Assembly: GCF_023036475.1 (NCBI RefSeq)
Contig: NZ_JAJQKI010000011.1
Span: 55,282 to 119,281 of the forward strand
DNA from: Bacillus pinisoli
Lineage (GTDB): Bacteria > Bacillota > Bacilli > Bacillales > SA4
Length of the DNA: 64,000 nt
Reading direction: 5' to 3'
Part shown: piece by piece, positions 24,243-35,067 of the stretch
Layout: every line of letters begins with the position of its first letter
Numbering within the stretch: position 1 is the first letter of the stretch
Program-made: the position numbers and the translations under genes
Notes under the pieces: generated by a model
What the model was told of the DNA's origin: nothing
Databases searched by the model: none
The model's input: the letters and a program-made list of their open reading frames with translations, nothing else

Positions 24243-25679
24243 TTACTTCCCAATATAGTCCATTGGGTTTTGTAAACTACCATTTTTATAAACTTCAAAG
24301 TGAAGGTGAATACCAGTTGAGTTCCCAGTTGCTCCCATCACACCAATCGCCTGACCACGTTGAACGGTTTGTCCTACACTAACAGACATACTGCTTAAAT
24401 GTGAATATGTCGTTTTAATGCCGTTGTTGTGATTAATGACAATCCTATTTCCATAGCCACCATCATAGCTTGCCTGTACCACTGTACCGTTGTCAGCTGC
24501 TAGTATGCTTCGGTTACTTGGACGTGCAATATCAATACCTTTATGCATTCTTCCCCAACGATATCCCATATAACTAGAGATATATCCACCAACTGCTGGC
24601 CAAGCAAAAGAACCAGTGCCACGTGAAGGAATGACCTTTGTACCTTTTTCAACGATTTTAGCTATAGGTTCTTTTACAACCTCTTCACTGATGGTTTCTT
24701 GTTCAATGACACTTCCATTTTGTCTAGTCGTGATGGAGTTAACAAGCTTTTCACCATTTTGTCCTTCTTGTTTTACTTTCTTTTCACCTTTAGGCTTATC
24801 TTTATTTTCTACAATTTCAGTACCGAAAGGAATCGATTGACTGCTATACGTTTCTTCTTTTACAATCACGTTTAAAAATGGCTTTAGTGCTGTTACATTT
24901 AGTTCTTGCCCTGGCTTAATTAAAGAGTCTTCTTTTAAACCAGAATTTAGAGCAAGTAACTCATCTAAAGATAGATCATGTTTAGTAGCAATGCTTCCAA
25001 GTACATCTCCGTCTTGTACTTGATATTTTTGCTCTTCAAGTGCGCCTTTTGTCAGATAAGTAACTGCTTCTTCTACAGTTAAAATTTCATTCGGGGAAAC
25101 TTTTTGTTCAGAAACTGAAACTTTTTCATTAAAAGTAACGTCTAATATACGAGACTGTCCTACTGTAAGAGTAGGTAAAGTAGCATCAGCATCACGGCTC
25201 TCAAGTTCAGATAAAACTTCTTCAGAAACATATTGTAGTTTCATAGACTTGATTACTTCTTCTGCACCTTCTTTGCTATCTAGGAAGGCAACAGGTTCTT
25301 CATTTACGACGATGGAGTACGCCTCGGCAACTATTTGAAGCTTATCTGAAAGTAACTGAAGAACCTGCTGATTATTTACGTTTGATCTAAACACTTTTTC
25401 TTCTACATAGACTACATTGTCATCTAAACCAAAAGTAATGTTTGGATTCTCTTCAAGAAGCTGCTTTTCTCGGTCTTCTATGTATTGTTCAACTATCTTT
25501 TTATTATCAATCGTACCAATTCTCTCTTTATTTACATAAACATGGTACACCGTATTAATACCAATCCCACTATTTGCTGAAACTGTACCAAATGTTAACG
25601 TCGAGGCAACCATTGCACTGATTGCTGTTCGTTTTAATAACTTTGGCATACCTTCTAATTTAACTTTCCAATTCACCAC
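24243..25679 (-). CDS. Secreted M23 peptidase with LysM and G5 domains
   Basis: A 478-residue exported cell-wall hydrolase. A signal-like hydrophobic segment spans about residues 18-36 (cleavage near VSA-NS). A long N-terminal domain (about 40-210) precedes a LysM module (QKYQVQDGDVLGSIATKH), a G5 domain (about 265-345) and a C-terminal M23 domain with HKGIDIARP and LHLHFEVYKNG-type motifs (here GIHLHFEV), so the zinc ligands are present. It likely cleaves peptide cross-links in peptidoglycan. The start is GTG after GGAGG. Its place just upstream of walR and a degenerate WalR-like box suggest WalR control. Confidence 0.93.
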   Translation of the reverse strand: MVNWKVKLEGMPKLLKRTAISAMVASTLTFGTVSANSGIGINTVYHVYVNKERIGTIDNKKIVEQYIEDREKQLLEENPNITFGLDDNVVYVEEKVFRSNVNNQQVLQLLSDKLQIVAEAYSIVVNEEPVAFLDSKEGAEEVIKSMKLQYVSEEVLSELESRDADATLPTLTVGQSRILDVTFNEKVSVSEQKVSPNEILTVEEAVTYLTKGALEEQKYQVQDGDVLGSIATKHDLSLDELLALNSGLKEDSLIKPGQELNVTALKPFLNVIVKEETYSSQSIPFGTEIVENKDKPKGEKKVKQEGQNGEKLVNSITTRQNGSVIEQETISEEVVKEPIAKIVEKGTKVIPSRGTGSFAWPAVGGYISSYMGYRWGRMHKGIDIARPSNRSILAADNGTVVQASYDGGYGNRIVINHNNGIKTTYSHLSSMSVSVGQTVQRGQAIGVMGATGNSTGIHLHFEVYKNGSLQNPMDYIGK

Positions 25680-25865
25680 TGTTCTTCCTCCTAAACCAAG
25701 GCCACCCTTCTTTAAGATGTGCCTACTGAATAAGTGTAACAGTTTCTATTAGTACATATAGACTAGTAAACTATTAAAATTACACATTATGGGTAATATT
25801 TCATAATTGTCTCACTTTTTCACTTTAGCATAAACTGAGAGAATATAGGACAAAAAATAGAAATA

Positions 25866-25882
25866 TGTAACAAAACTGTATC
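25866..25882 (+). promoter_or_regulatory. Possible WalR box
   Basis: TGTAAC, 5 nt, TGTATC matches the WalR consensus TGTWAH-N5-TGTWAH with one mismatch. It lies about 190 nt upstream of the M23 peptidase start and reads opposite to the gene, so the call is weak. Confidence 0.3.
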
Positions 25883-25940
25883 ATTCCTGTCATATTATGG
25901 TATCTACCTGTCATATAATAGGAAAATGGACTATAAGATA

Positions 25941-25968
25941 AAAGACATGCATTAACTTGCATGTCTTT
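25941..25968. terminator. Terminator after the tRNA cluster
   Basis: Perfect stem AAAGACATGC / GCATGTCTTT with an 8-nt loop, directly after tRNA-Phe in the direction of transcription. Confidence 0.85.
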
Positions 25969-25974
25969 TAGAGA

Positions 25975-26047
25975 TGGCTCGGGACGGAATCGAACCGCCG
26001 ACACAAGGATTTTCAGTCCTTTGCTCTACCGACTGAGCTACCGAGCC
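25975..26047 (-). tRNA. tRNA-Phe (GAA)
   Basis: A 73-nt cloverleaf on the minus strand: acceptor GGCTCGG / CCGAGCC, D arm with AGCTCAGTCGGTAGAGC, anticodon loop CTGAAAA with GAA, and T arm GGCGGTTCGATTCCGTC. CCA is not encoded. Two partial copies of its first 26 nt lie upstream. Confidence 0.97.
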
Positions 26048-26344
26048 ATATATAAAATTGTAAAGGAACCATACTTTTCTGTTATACCTTCGTCCCAATC
26101 TCAGGAAGATTATTCAAGGTGCTGCTCGATTGGTACGCTGAAGCTTATTCAATGATGTTAACTCGATCGTGCTCTACCGACTGAGCTACCGAGCCATTAT
26201 ATAAAATTGTATAAGAACTACTTTTCTCTGTAATACCTTCGTCCCAATCTCTGGAAGGTTATCCAAGATGCTGCTCGATTGGTTCGCTGAAGCTTATTCA
26301 TTGATGCTAACTCGATCGTGCTCTACCGACTGAGTTACCGAGCC
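26048..26344 (-). repeat. Tandem tRNA-Phe 5'-half repeats
   Basis: Two tandem units of 148-149 bp. Each has the first 26 nt of tRNA-Phe (at 26170-26195 and 26319-26344; the distal copy has one mismatch) plus a body of 122-123 bp that joins to the next 5' half. No anticodon or T arm follows the fragments, so they cannot be functional tRNAs. The bodies share CCCAATCTC, GCTCGATTGGT and GAAGCTTATTC with the bodies next to tRNA-Lys. Confidence 0.85.
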
Positions 26345-26480
26345 ATATATATAATTGTAAAGGATCTTTATTTCATTATAATTACTAACCATGTTTATAG
26401 GTAAATAATTATGCTGTTTCTTTTATTTGCTGGGCCAAACCCTATTTAACTTATTCACTTATATTCTCTATTATGACTTG

Positions 26481-26540
26481 TTTTATAAACATTTGTTTTA
26501 TAAACATTTGTTTTATAAACATTTGTTTTATAAACATTGG
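26481..26540. repeat. Four 15-bp tandem repeats
   Basis: Unit TTTTATAAACATTTG occurs three times exactly and a fourth time with one change, ending at the 3' end of tRNA-Glu. Confidence 0.9.
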
Positions 26541-26612
26541 TGACCCATACGGGATTCGAACCCGTGTTACCGCCGTGAAAGGGCGGTGTCTTAACCGCTT
26601 GACCAATGGGCC
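26538..26612 (-). tRNA. tRNA-Glu (TTC)
   Basis: A 75-nt tRNA on the minus strand with encoded CCA: acceptor GGCCCAT / ATGGGTC, anticodon loop CCTTTCAC carrying TTC, and T arm ACGGGTTCGAATCCCGT. It lies 18 nt downstream of tRNA-Lys in the same transcript. Confidence 0.96.
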
Positions 26613-26630
26613 ATTTTTATTTTATAAAAA

Positions 26631-26706
26631 TGGTGAGCCATGAAGGACTCGAACCTTCGACCCTCTGATTAAAAGTCAGATGCTCTACCGACTGAGCTAA
26701 TGGCTC
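26631..26706 (-). tRNA. tRNA-Lys (TTT)
   Basis: A 76-nt tRNA with encoded CCA: acceptor GAGCCAT / ATGGCTC, D arm AGCTCAGTCGGTAGAGC, anticodon arm CTGACTTTTAATCAG carrying TTT, and T arm AAGGTTCGAGTCCTT. First complete tRNA of the cluster in the direction of transcription. Confidence 0.97.
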
Positions 26707-27005
26707 TTATTAAAAGTGTTTGTTCGAGCTTGGTTTATCTTAATAAAAGACGACCCAATCTCAGAAAGATCATTCAAGTAGCAGCTCGATTGGTTCGCTG
26801 ATGATTTTTCAGGGAAGCTTATTCGTTCGTGCTCTACCGACTGAGCTAATGGCTCTTATTAAAAAGTGTTTGTTCGAGCTTGGTTTATCTTAATAAAAGA
26901 CGACCCAATCTCAGAAAGATCATTCAAGTAGCAGCTCGATTGGTTCGCTGATGATTTTTCAGGGAAGCTTATTCGTTCGTGCTCTACCGACTGAGCTAAT
27001 GGTTC
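26707..27005 (-). repeat. Tandem tRNA-Lys 5'-half repeats
   Basis: Two tandem units of 149-150 bp. Each has the first 26 nt of tRNA-Lys (26830-26855 and 26980-27005; the distal copy has one mismatch) plus a 123-124-bp body. The two bodies are identical except for one extra A, so the duplication is recent or homogenised. The bodies share long blocks with those beside tRNA-Phe. Confidence 0.87.
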
Positions 27006-27163
27006 TTATTACTGCATAAGCAACATGTAATATAATATCATGTACTTTTACTAGATTGCAATATATTTTAATATTTTATTTTCCTTCCCAAGTATAGTTC
27101 GCCCTATTAGTTGATTTATAGGTATAGGTTTTTGCATGCACATTAGTCACGTATATTAATATA

Positions 27164-27192
27164 AACCCTATTACCAAAGCGGTAATAGGGTT
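27164..27192 (-). terminator. Terminator of purA
   Basis: Perfect 12-bp stem AACCCTATTACC / GGTAATAGGGTT with a 5-nt loop about 20 nt past the purA stop. The T-tract is interrupted. Confidence 0.75.
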
Positions 27193-27212
27193 ATTTCATT
27201 AGTTTTTACGCT

Positions 27213-28520
<1,308 letters not shown>

Positions 28521-28569
28521 TTATTTACCTTATCTATTATCTATATATATATCTTTTCAAACAACTGTA

Positions 28570-28613
28570 AGTATACTTATATATCTACAAAAAGTCAATT
28601 AAATCCGAACATT
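28570..28613 (-). promoter_or_regulatory. purA: purA promoter with PurR box
   Basis: On the minus strand TTGACT (28598-28593), a 17-nt spacer and TATACT (28575-28570) form a good sigma-A promoter. Directly upstream, AAATCCGAACATT (28601-28613) matches the PurBox consensus AWWWCCGAACWWT exactly. A degenerate inverted partner (TTCGTTCGTTTT) lies at 28633-28645. Confidence 0.7.
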
Positions 28614-28730
28614 AATTATTATTCATATACCATTCGTTCGTTTTATTGACACAAATGTCACCTTTCTAATTTTAGTATTCTTCTTTTGTGTAGTTTCTGT
28701 CTTACATAAGTAAATATGTATACATAATAA

Positions 28731-28768
28731 AAAAGAGCCTTCTCAATTTATGATTGAGAGGCTCTTTC
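28731..28768 (-). terminator. Terminator of the replicative helicase gene
   Basis: Stem GAGCCTTCTCAA / TTGAGAGGCTC with one bulge, flanked by AAAAAA, which reads as a U-run on the minus strand, directly after the helicase stop codon. Confidence 0.85.
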
Positions 28769-28770
28769 GG

Positions 28771-30129
28771 CTAAGCTGGTACGCCGGAATCATCAAATCT
28801 CCGTTCAAGATTTACGAATTTGTTATATTCCTTAACAAACGCAAGCTCTACTGTTCCAACTGGGCCGTTACGCTGTTTAGCGATAATAATTTCAATGATA
28901 TCCTTATTCTCAGATTCCTTGTCATAGTAATCATCACGGTACAAGAACGCAACAATATCGGCATCCTGCTCAATACTTCCCGATTCACGGATATCTGACA
29001 TCATTGGTCGTTTGTCCTGACGAGATTCTACACCACGGGACAGCTGAGAAAGGGCAATAACCGGAACTTCTAGTTCACGGGCAAGTGCCTTTAAGGATCT
29101 GGATATTTCTGATACTTCCTGCTGACGATTTTCGCCTGAACGTCCATTTCCTTGGATTAACTGTAAGTAGTCAATTAGGATCATCCCTAAACCACTTTCT
29201 TGTTTAAGTCTTCTACATTTTGACTGTATTTCGTTTATTTTTACTCCAGGTGTATCATCAATATATATACCCGCATTGGATAAACTCCCCATTGCCATGG
29301 TAAGCTTTCCCCAATCCTCTGTGGTTAATTTACCAGTACGAAGATTTTGTGCATTAATGTTTCCTTCTGCACAAAGCATACGCATCACTAGCTGTTGTGC
29401 ACCCATCTCAAGACTAAAGATTGCAACGTTTTCGTCCGTTTTTGTTGCAACGTTTTGAGCGATGTTAAGTGCAAAAGCCGTTTTACCTACTGAAGGACGA
29501 GCAGCTACGATAATTAAATCATTACGTTGAAATCCAGCTGTCATTCTATCTAGTTCTGAGAATCCTGTTGGGATACCAGTAATATCACCAACACGATTAT
29601 GAAGTAGTTCAATATTATCGTAGGCTTCTACTAGAACATCTTTTATATTTTGAAACGATCCGCTGTTCTTTCTTCTTGAAACATCAAGTATTCCTTTTTC
29701 TGCTTCATTTAATAGAACATCTACTTCATCGTCCCTTGCATAACCATCAGTCACAATAGACGTAGCTGTACGAATCAGTCTTCTTAGAATTGATTTCTCT
29801 TCAACAATCTTGGCATAATATTCAATATTCGCAGCGGTAGGTACCGAGTTTGCTAGATCACTTAAATAGGAAACTCCGCCGATTTCTTCTAATAGTTTTA
29901 AGTCTGCTAGTTCCGATGTAACCGTTACTAGATCAACAGGTTCACCCTTTTCATTGAGCGCAAGCATAACATTAAATATGCGTTGATGCGAAGCACGATA
30001 AAAGTCCTCTGGAATCAAAATTTCAGAAGCTGTCGTTAACGAAGCAGGTTCTAAGAAAACAGCTCCAAGAACGGCCTGTTCTGCTTCAATATTTTGAGGT
30101 GGAGTACGATCTGCAAATAAATCAGTCAT
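28771..30129 (-). CDS. dnaC: Replicative DNA helicase
   Basis: A 452-residue DnaB-family hexameric helicase (named DnaC in Bacillus). It has the N-terminal primase-interacting domain (about 1-155, beginning NIEAEQAVLGAVF), a linker helix and the RecA-like motor with Walker A ARPSVGKTAFALN and the H4 motif YLQLIQG. Length is standard. It loads at oriC with DnaA, DnaB, DnaD and DnaI. Confidence 0.98.
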   Translation of the reverse strand: MTDLFADRTPPQNIEAEQAVLGAVFLEPASLTTASEILIPEDFYRASHQRIFNVMLALNEKGEPVDLVTVTSELADLKLLEEIGGVSYLSDLANSVPTAANIEYYAKIVEEKSILRRLIRTATSIVTDGYARDDEVDVLLNEAEKGILDVSRRKNSGSFQNIKDVLVEAYDNIELLHNRVGDITGIPTGFSELDRMTAGFQRNDLIIVAARPSVGKTAFALNIAQNVATKTDENVAIFSLEMGAQQLVMRMLCAEGNINAQNLRTGKLTTEDWGKLTMAMGSLSNAGIYIDDTPGVKINEIQSKCRRLKQESGLGMILIDYLQLIQGNGRSGENRQQEVSEISRSLKALARELEVPVIALSQLSRGVESRQDKRPMMSDIRESGSIEQDADIVAFLYRDDYYDKESENKDIIEIIIAKQRNGPVGTVELAFVKEYNKFVNLERRFDDSGVPA

Positions 30130-30270
30130 AATCTATTATCCCTTCCCCTCTGTTATAAACTCTACTCTTGATTGTACCACATATATAATAGAAAACTAGC
30201 ACTTCCATATTTAACATAGAAGAGTAAATTCATACCTTTACTTGTTAATGGTTTTTTTGCACAAACAATA

Positions 30271-30296
30271 AAAAGAGCAGCTAACGAATTAGCTGC
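30271..30296 (-). terminator. Terminator of the gdpP-rplI transcript
   Basis: Stem GCAGCTAA / TTAGCTGC with a CGAA loop and a T-tract on the minus strand, just after rplI. Confidence 0.82.
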
Positions 30297-30304
30297 CTTT
30301 TGTG

Positions 30305-30751
30305 TTACAGTTCCTTCACATGTACTTTTAAAGTGGCTGTTACTTCAGTATGAAGTTTAACTGGAATATTCGTTACACCAAGTGTACGAATTGGTTCAGC
30401 TAAATCCATTTTGCGCTTATCTATCTTAATTTTGTGTGCCTTTTGAAGCTCATCTGCCACTTGCTTTGTTGTGATTGATCCAAATAAACGACCACCCTCA
30501 CCAGATTTGGCAGATAGATTAACTGTAAGCTGTTCTAACGTTTCCTTCAGCTGTTTGGCTTCCTGTAATTCCTCAGCAGCCTCTTTTTGTTGCTTTTTCT
30601 TTTGTGCTTCTAAAGTATTAACAGCTGCTGCATTAGCTTCAACTGCTAATCCTTGCTTAATGAGAAAGTTGTGAGCGTAGCCATCTGCTACATTTTTCAC
30701 TTCTCCTTTTTTACCTTTTCCTTTAACATCCTTTAAGAAAACGACTTTCAT
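30305..30751 (-). CDS. rplI: 50S ribosomal protein L9
   Basis: A 148-residue protein with the classic N-domain [19 protein letters not shown] and NFLIKQGLA, a long charged helix (about 40-75) and the C-terminal rRNA-binding domain. It binds 23S rRNA at the base of the L1 stalk. The ATG overlaps the stop of gdpP by 4 nt, an arrangement conserved in Bacilli. Confidence 0.98.
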   Translation of the reverse strand: MKVVFLKDVKGKGKKGEVKNVADGYAHNFLIKQGLAVEANAAAVNTLEAQKKKQQKEAAEELQEAKQLKETLEQLTVNLSAKSGEGGRLFGSITTKQVADELQKAHKIKIDKRKMDLAEPIRTLGVTNIPVKLHTEVTATLKVHVKEL

Positions 30752-32724
30752 ATCTCTTTACTCCCTTCTTCTAAATAATCGTCTATTGCTTGCTTTAACT
30801 TACCTTCTGCCTCTTCTATTGTCATTCCAGAAAGCTGAGTGGCTGCATTCGTTAAGTGTCCTCCACCTTCTAATGCTTCCATAATGATTTGAACATTAAT
30901 TTCACCTAGAGATCTAGCACTAATTCCGATCAATCCATCTTGACGAATGGCTATCGCAAAAGATGCTACTACCCCACTCATTGATAGTAATGTATCTGCA
31001 GCCTGTGCAATTAGCACTTGTTCATATTTTTCTTCCTGCTTACCCTTTGTAATAGCAATTCCAGGTTTATAAATCGCAGTATTTTCAACAATTTTAGATC
31101 GTTTGACAAAAACATCAATGTCTTCCTTTAGAAACTTCTGAACAAGGATTGTATCTGCACCGTGTGCTCTTAAGTATGATGCTGCATCAAACGTACGCGA
31201 TCCTGTTCGTAAAGTAAAGCTTTTCGTATCAACAATAATGCCAGCTAATAAAGCAGTAGATTCAAGTATATTTAGCTTAGAGCGCTTTGGTTGATATTCT
31301 AGCAGTTCTGTTACAAGTTCTGCAGTAGAAGAAGCATATGGTTCCATATAGACGAGTAATGGACTATCAATAAACTCTTCCCCTCTTCGGTGATGGTCAA
31401 TAACAACGATTCTTTCTTGACGATGTAAGAGCCTCTCATCGATGACTAAGGATGGTTTATGTGTATCAACAACAACAAGAAGGGTATCTTCTGTAGATAG
31501 CTCCATTGCCTCTTCTGGACTAATAAAGCGCGACCAAAGCTCTGGGTGTTGTTTGACTTCTCCAATTAACCGTTGTACACCTGTATCAAGTTCGGTTTTA
31601 TCAATAACGATAAACCCTTCCTTTTGATTTGCCTGTGCTACCTTTAGGATTCCAATAGAAGCACCTATAGCATCCATATCAGGATATTTATGTCCCATGA
31701 TTAACACTTTATCACTTTCAACGACAAGCTCTCTAAGAGCGTGAGATATCACTCTTGCTCTTACCCTTGTACGTTTTTCCATTGGATTCGTTTTACCACC
31801 GTAAAACTTCACTTTACCGTTTGATTTTTTTACCGCTACTTGATCGCCTCCACGACCGAGTGCTAAATCTAAGCCGGATTGAGCAAGCGATCCCAATTCA
31901 GGAAGTGATGATGAACCGGTTCCAATTCCGATACTTAATGTTAACGGGCTGCTTTGCTTTGACGTGTGCTCTCTTACCTGATCTAGAATCTCAAACTTTG
32001 TTTTCTCTAAATGATGGAGGATTTGCTCATTAAATACCGCAAAAAATCTTTCCGAAGATGTTCTTTTTAAGAAAACACCATTATCCGTCGCCCATCTATT
32101 TAAGAGGGATGTAATCTGGCTATTTATATTACTTTTTCTTTGGTCATCCATACCTTGTGTCACTTCATCATAGTTGTCTAAGAAAATAACACCTAATACA
32201 GATTTTTCTTCCTCATATTGCTTTTCAAGTTGGATTTCTTCTGTCACATCAAATGCGTAAATCAGTCGCTCTTCTTTTTTATGGATAATCCTAAGTTTAC
32301 GGTCATAAAGATTAATGACTTCGCTTTCAACTTGATCCTTTATAAGGGGAAGCAGAACCTCTGCCAGATCATGTATAGGCTTGCCGATGATGGTCTCCTC
32401 TTCAAAGAATGCATTCATGAATGGATTTCCCCATTCCACTTGAAAGTCTTCATTATAAAGTAGAATTCCAATCGGCATTTCCATGAGTGCCTCTTCACCC
32501 ACTCGCTTTACACGATGAGAAAGAGTAGAGATATACTGCTCCATATCACGGCGTAGTAGCACTTCCGATTTAATTAGGAAAAATAGAATGACGCCCAGTA
32601 TCAAGAAACCAACTAAGCCAGCTATCCATTGGAAAAAACCAATGATTCCTATCAGGAAAGCAGTTAAGGTTATTAGTGTATAAATCGGTAAACGAAAGAT
32701 TCTCTTTCGATAAAAATTAGGCAT
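30748..32724 (-). CDS. gdpP: Cyclic-di-AMP phosphodiesterase
   Basis: A protein of about 658 residues with two N-terminal membrane helices, a degenerate PAS sensor domain, a degenerate GGDEF domain (about 170-300) and a DHH/DHHA1 phosphodiesterase (about 340-655). Metal-binding motifs [16 protein letters not shown] and VIDHHRR are intact. It hydrolyses c-di-AMP to pApA, affecting potassium homeostasis and beta-lactam tolerance. The ATG at 32724 is chosen because an in-frame ATG at 32733 abuts the AGGAG site. Confidence 0.97.
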   Translation of the reverse strand: MPNFYRKRIFRLPIYTLITLTAFLIGIIGFFQWIAGLVGFLILGVILFFLIKSEVLLRRDMEQYISTLSHRVKRVGEEALMEMPIGILLYNEDFQVEWGNPFMNAFFEEETIIGKPIHDLAEVLLPLIKDQVESEVINLYDRKLRIIHKKEERLIYAFDVTEEIQLEKQYEEEKSVLGVIFLDNYDEVTQGMDDQRKSNINSQITSLLNRWATDNGVFLKRTSSERFFAVFNEQILHHLEKTKFEILDQVREHTSKQSSPLTLSIGIGTGSSSLPELGSLAQSGLDLALGRGGDQVAVKKSNGKVKFYGGKTNPMEKRTRVRARVISHALRELVVESDKVLIMGHKYPDMDAIGASIGILKVAQANQKEGFIVIDKTELDTGVQRLIGEVKQHPELWSRFISPEEAMELSTEDTLLVVVDTHKPSLVIDERLLHRQERIVVIDHHRRGEEFIDSPLLVYMEPYASSTAELVTELLEYQPKRSKLNILESTALLAGIIVDTKSFTLRTGSRTFDAASYLRAHGADTILVQKFLKEDIDVFVKRSKIVENTAIYKPGIAITKGKQEEKYEQVLIAQAADTLLSMSGVVASFAIAIRQDGLIGISARSLGEINVQIIMEALEGGGHLTNAATQLSGMTIEEAEGKLKQAIDDYLEEGSKEI

Positions 32725-32754
32725 TGTTTTCATCTCCTAAACAGATATCACTGT

Positions 32755-33693
32755 TTATTTCTTACTCTCTACTCTAGCTCGTAAATTAAAACCTAAATCA
32801 ATGATTCCGATGATCCTTACGATATAAAGTAAAGGCGGAAGTAAGAAGGAAAGAATTAAGATGGTAATGGGTATTCCTTTTGAAACGTTTTTATGATAAC
32901 AAAAATAAAAGATAAAAGAGAATCCTTGTAGAATCATTAATAACTGTAAAATATGAAATAAATTAAAAATAGCTAAAAAGAACATGGAATCTTGTTCCAT
33001 AGGGAACATCATGGCAATCATTGTTACTAAGTAGTACCATATTAAGCTCTTTGGTAACTGAATAGAACGAAACGGTGGCCATTTCTCAACCTTAAGTCCC
33101 AGTCTTTTAAGTATTCTTGTCGAGATAATTTGTGTAATAAACGCTAAAAATACACCCACAAATACAATAGCAGTAGGCATTAATAGTGGGACTAGCTCGA
33201 ATGTCTCAGCAAACAGATTAATTTGTTCTTCGTTAATGGACTGACCTAACGCTTCCATCATTTCCCTGGACATATTTATGGATTGATCAACAGCCTTTTG
33301 TGCCTCTTCTATCGGATTAATTTGAAATACTGCTGTTGTAATAATATAGATCACGAGGAGGTTGATAATGTAGGCAATACTTCCCCCAGAGAGTACTTCC
33401 AATTTCGACCGATTAAGTTTAAATAAATAACCAATCACAATTCCACTTAAACCATAAAGAAATGTTATTGGTACCGCTATAATCGAACCAAATAACAACG
33501 TTAAAATAACCGATGCTCCAAATAAGACAAGGCTACTTTTCCAGCCCCTTCTACTCGAAAAGACGACAAATGGTAAAGCTAGAGCAAATAATGTAAGTGA
33601 ACCAATTAACGGAACATAGAGTGTGACCAGAAATAAAACCATGTATAGTGCAAGCATGATTGCACCTTCCGTTAATGCCTTCGTTTTTCCCAA
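32755..33693 (-). CDS. yybS: DUF2232 multi-membrane-spanning protein
   Basis: A 312-residue integral membrane protein of the YybS/DUF2232 family, which precedes gdpP in Bacillaceae. About eight hydrophobic segments are visible, starting with ALTEGAIMLALYMVLFLVTL; a soluble loop occurs around residues 130-160. The start is TTG, 6 nt after GAGGTG. It resembles ECF-transporter S components in topology, but no substrate is established. Confidence 0.88.
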   Translation of the reverse strand: MGKTKALTEGAIMLALYMVLFLVTLYVPLIGSLTLFALALPFVVFSSRRGWKSSLVLFGASVILTLLFGSIIAVPITFLYGLSGIVIGYLFKLNRSKLEVLSGGSIAYIINLLVIYIITTAVFQINPIEEAQKAVDQSINMSREMMEALGQSINEEQINLFAETFELVPLLMPTAIVFVGVFLAFITQIISTRILKRLGLKVEKWPPFRSIQLPKSLIWYYLVTMIAMMFPMEQDSMFFLAIFNLFHILQLLMILQGFSFIFYFCYHKNVSKGIPITILILSFLLPPLLYIVRIIGIIDLGFNLRARVESKK

Positions 33694-33771
33694 TCTTTCA
33701 CCTCATTTCAAGGTTTATGTACAGTAAATACTTTTTGCTATTATAACATATACTTGTTCTTAGCAAGAAAT

Positions 33772-33798
33772 AAAAAAGCAGCAAGGTTTCCCTGCTGC
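33772..33798 (-). terminator. Terminator of rpsF-ssb-rpsR
   Basis: Stem GCAGCAAGG / CCTGCTGC with one mismatch and a T-rich tract on the minus strand, just after the rpsR stop. Confidence 0.78.
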
Positions 33799-33807
33799 TG
33801 CTCTTAT

Positions 33808-34086
<279 letters not shown>

Positions 34087-34090
34087 CTAT

Positions 34091-34603
34091 TTAGAATGGT
34101 AAATCATCGTCTGATATATCAATCGGTTCGCCATTATTAGCAAACGGATCTTCATCAACACGAGTATATCCTTGGTTGCGCTGAGTATTTTGGTTCTGAT
34201 TACGCTGACCTTGACCTTGTCCTTGTCCAAAAGAATAATCTTCTTGTCCACCACCATAGCCTCCACCACTTTGGTTTCCACCACTTCTTGGCTCTAAGAA
34301 TTGTACGCTTTCTGCAACAACCTCTGTAACATAGACACGTTTGCCGTCTTGACCTTCATAGCTTCTTGTTTGAAGCCTTCCGTCTACACCCGCTAAGCTT
34401 CCTTTTTTCAAGAAGTTAGCAACGTTTTCAGCAGGACGTCTCCAGATTACACAGTTGATAAAATCAGCCTCGCGCTCTCCTTGTTGATTTGTGTATGTGC
34501 GGTTTACAGCTAATGTAAACGTTGCAACAGCCACACCACTTGGTGTATAACGCAAATCTGGATCTTTCGTTAAACGTCCAACAAGTACAACGCGGTTCAT
34601 CAT
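34091..34603 (-). CDS. ssb: Single-stranded DNA-binding protein
   Basis: A 170-residue SsbA. The OB fold (1-105) begins [20 protein letters not shown] and contains [11 protein letters not shown]; a Gly/Gln/Asn-rich flexible linker follows, and the acidic protein-interaction tip DISDDDLPF ends the protein. It coats ssDNA and recruits replication and repair proteins. Located between rpsF and rpsR, as in other Bacilli. Confidence 0.98.
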   Translation of the reverse strand: MMNRVVLVGRLTKDPDLRYTPSGVAVATFTLAVNRTYTNQQGEREADFINCVIWRRPAENVANFLKKGSLAGVDGRLQTRSYEGQDGKRVYVTEVVAESVQFLEPRSGGNQSGGGYGGGQEDYSFGQGQGQGQRNQNQNTQRNQGYTRVDEDPFANNGEPIDISDDDLPF

Positions 34604-34647
34604 AACTACCCAACTCCCTTAAGAATACAACGATTCAAATCTATTTA

Positions 34648-34938
34648 TTATTTATCTTCTGTGTTTACAACAATATGACGGATGATGTCTTCGCTGATCT
34701 TAGCTAGACGATCGAACTCTTGAACTGCTGTTGCTGGAGCATTTACATTTACTAGCATGTAGTGGCCATCACGGAAATCGTTGATTTCATATGCAAGACG
34801 ACGCTTCCCCCATGCTTTAGCAGTTGTAATCTCAGCACCATTATCAGTTAAAATGCCGTTGAAACGTTCAACTAACGCTTTTTGAGCTTCTTCCTCAATG
34901 TTTGGACGAATGATGTACATAACTTCGTACTTTCTCAT
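34648..34938 (-). CDS. rpsF: 30S ribosomal protein S6
   Basis: A 96-residue S6 beginning [17 protein letters not shown]. The ATG at 34938 is preferred because the in-frame GTG at 34947 lies inside the AAGGAGGTGA ribosome binding site. First gene of the rpsF-ssb-rpsR operon. Confidence 0.97.
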   Translation of the reverse strand: MRKYEVMYIIRPNIEEEAQKALVERFNGILTDNGAEITTAKAWGKRRLAYEINDFRDGHYMLVNVNAPATAVQEFDRLAKISEDIIRHIVVNTEDK

Positions 34939-34960
34939 TTCTGTCACCTCCTTTTGGACT

Positions 34961-34985
34961 AAACGGCCCGGTTAAGGGCAAGGAG
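34961..34985 (-). promoter_or_regulatory. Possible S6:S18 mRNA leader
   Basis: Between the putative transcript start and the rpsF ribosome binding site, a small GC-rich hairpin GCCC / GGGC carries CCG in its loop region on the minus strand. A CCG-containing leader bound by S6:S18 regulates rpsF operons in many bacteria. I see the hairpin and the CCG but have not modelled the fold. Confidence 0.35.
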
Positions 34986-35067
34986 CAATATATAATCACT
35001 CACAAGTTTATATTATAACAGAGTCAATTGCCCTCTGCAACTTATTATCAAAGGCTCTTTTTGCAAT

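Noticed and set aside
26048..26344. Additional complete tRNA-Phe genes
   Set aside because: Only the 5' 26 nt are present in each copy; there is no anticodon arm, T arm or 3' acceptor strand.
26481..26540. CRISPR array
   Set aside because: Repeats are directly adjacent with no spacers and no cas genes are present.
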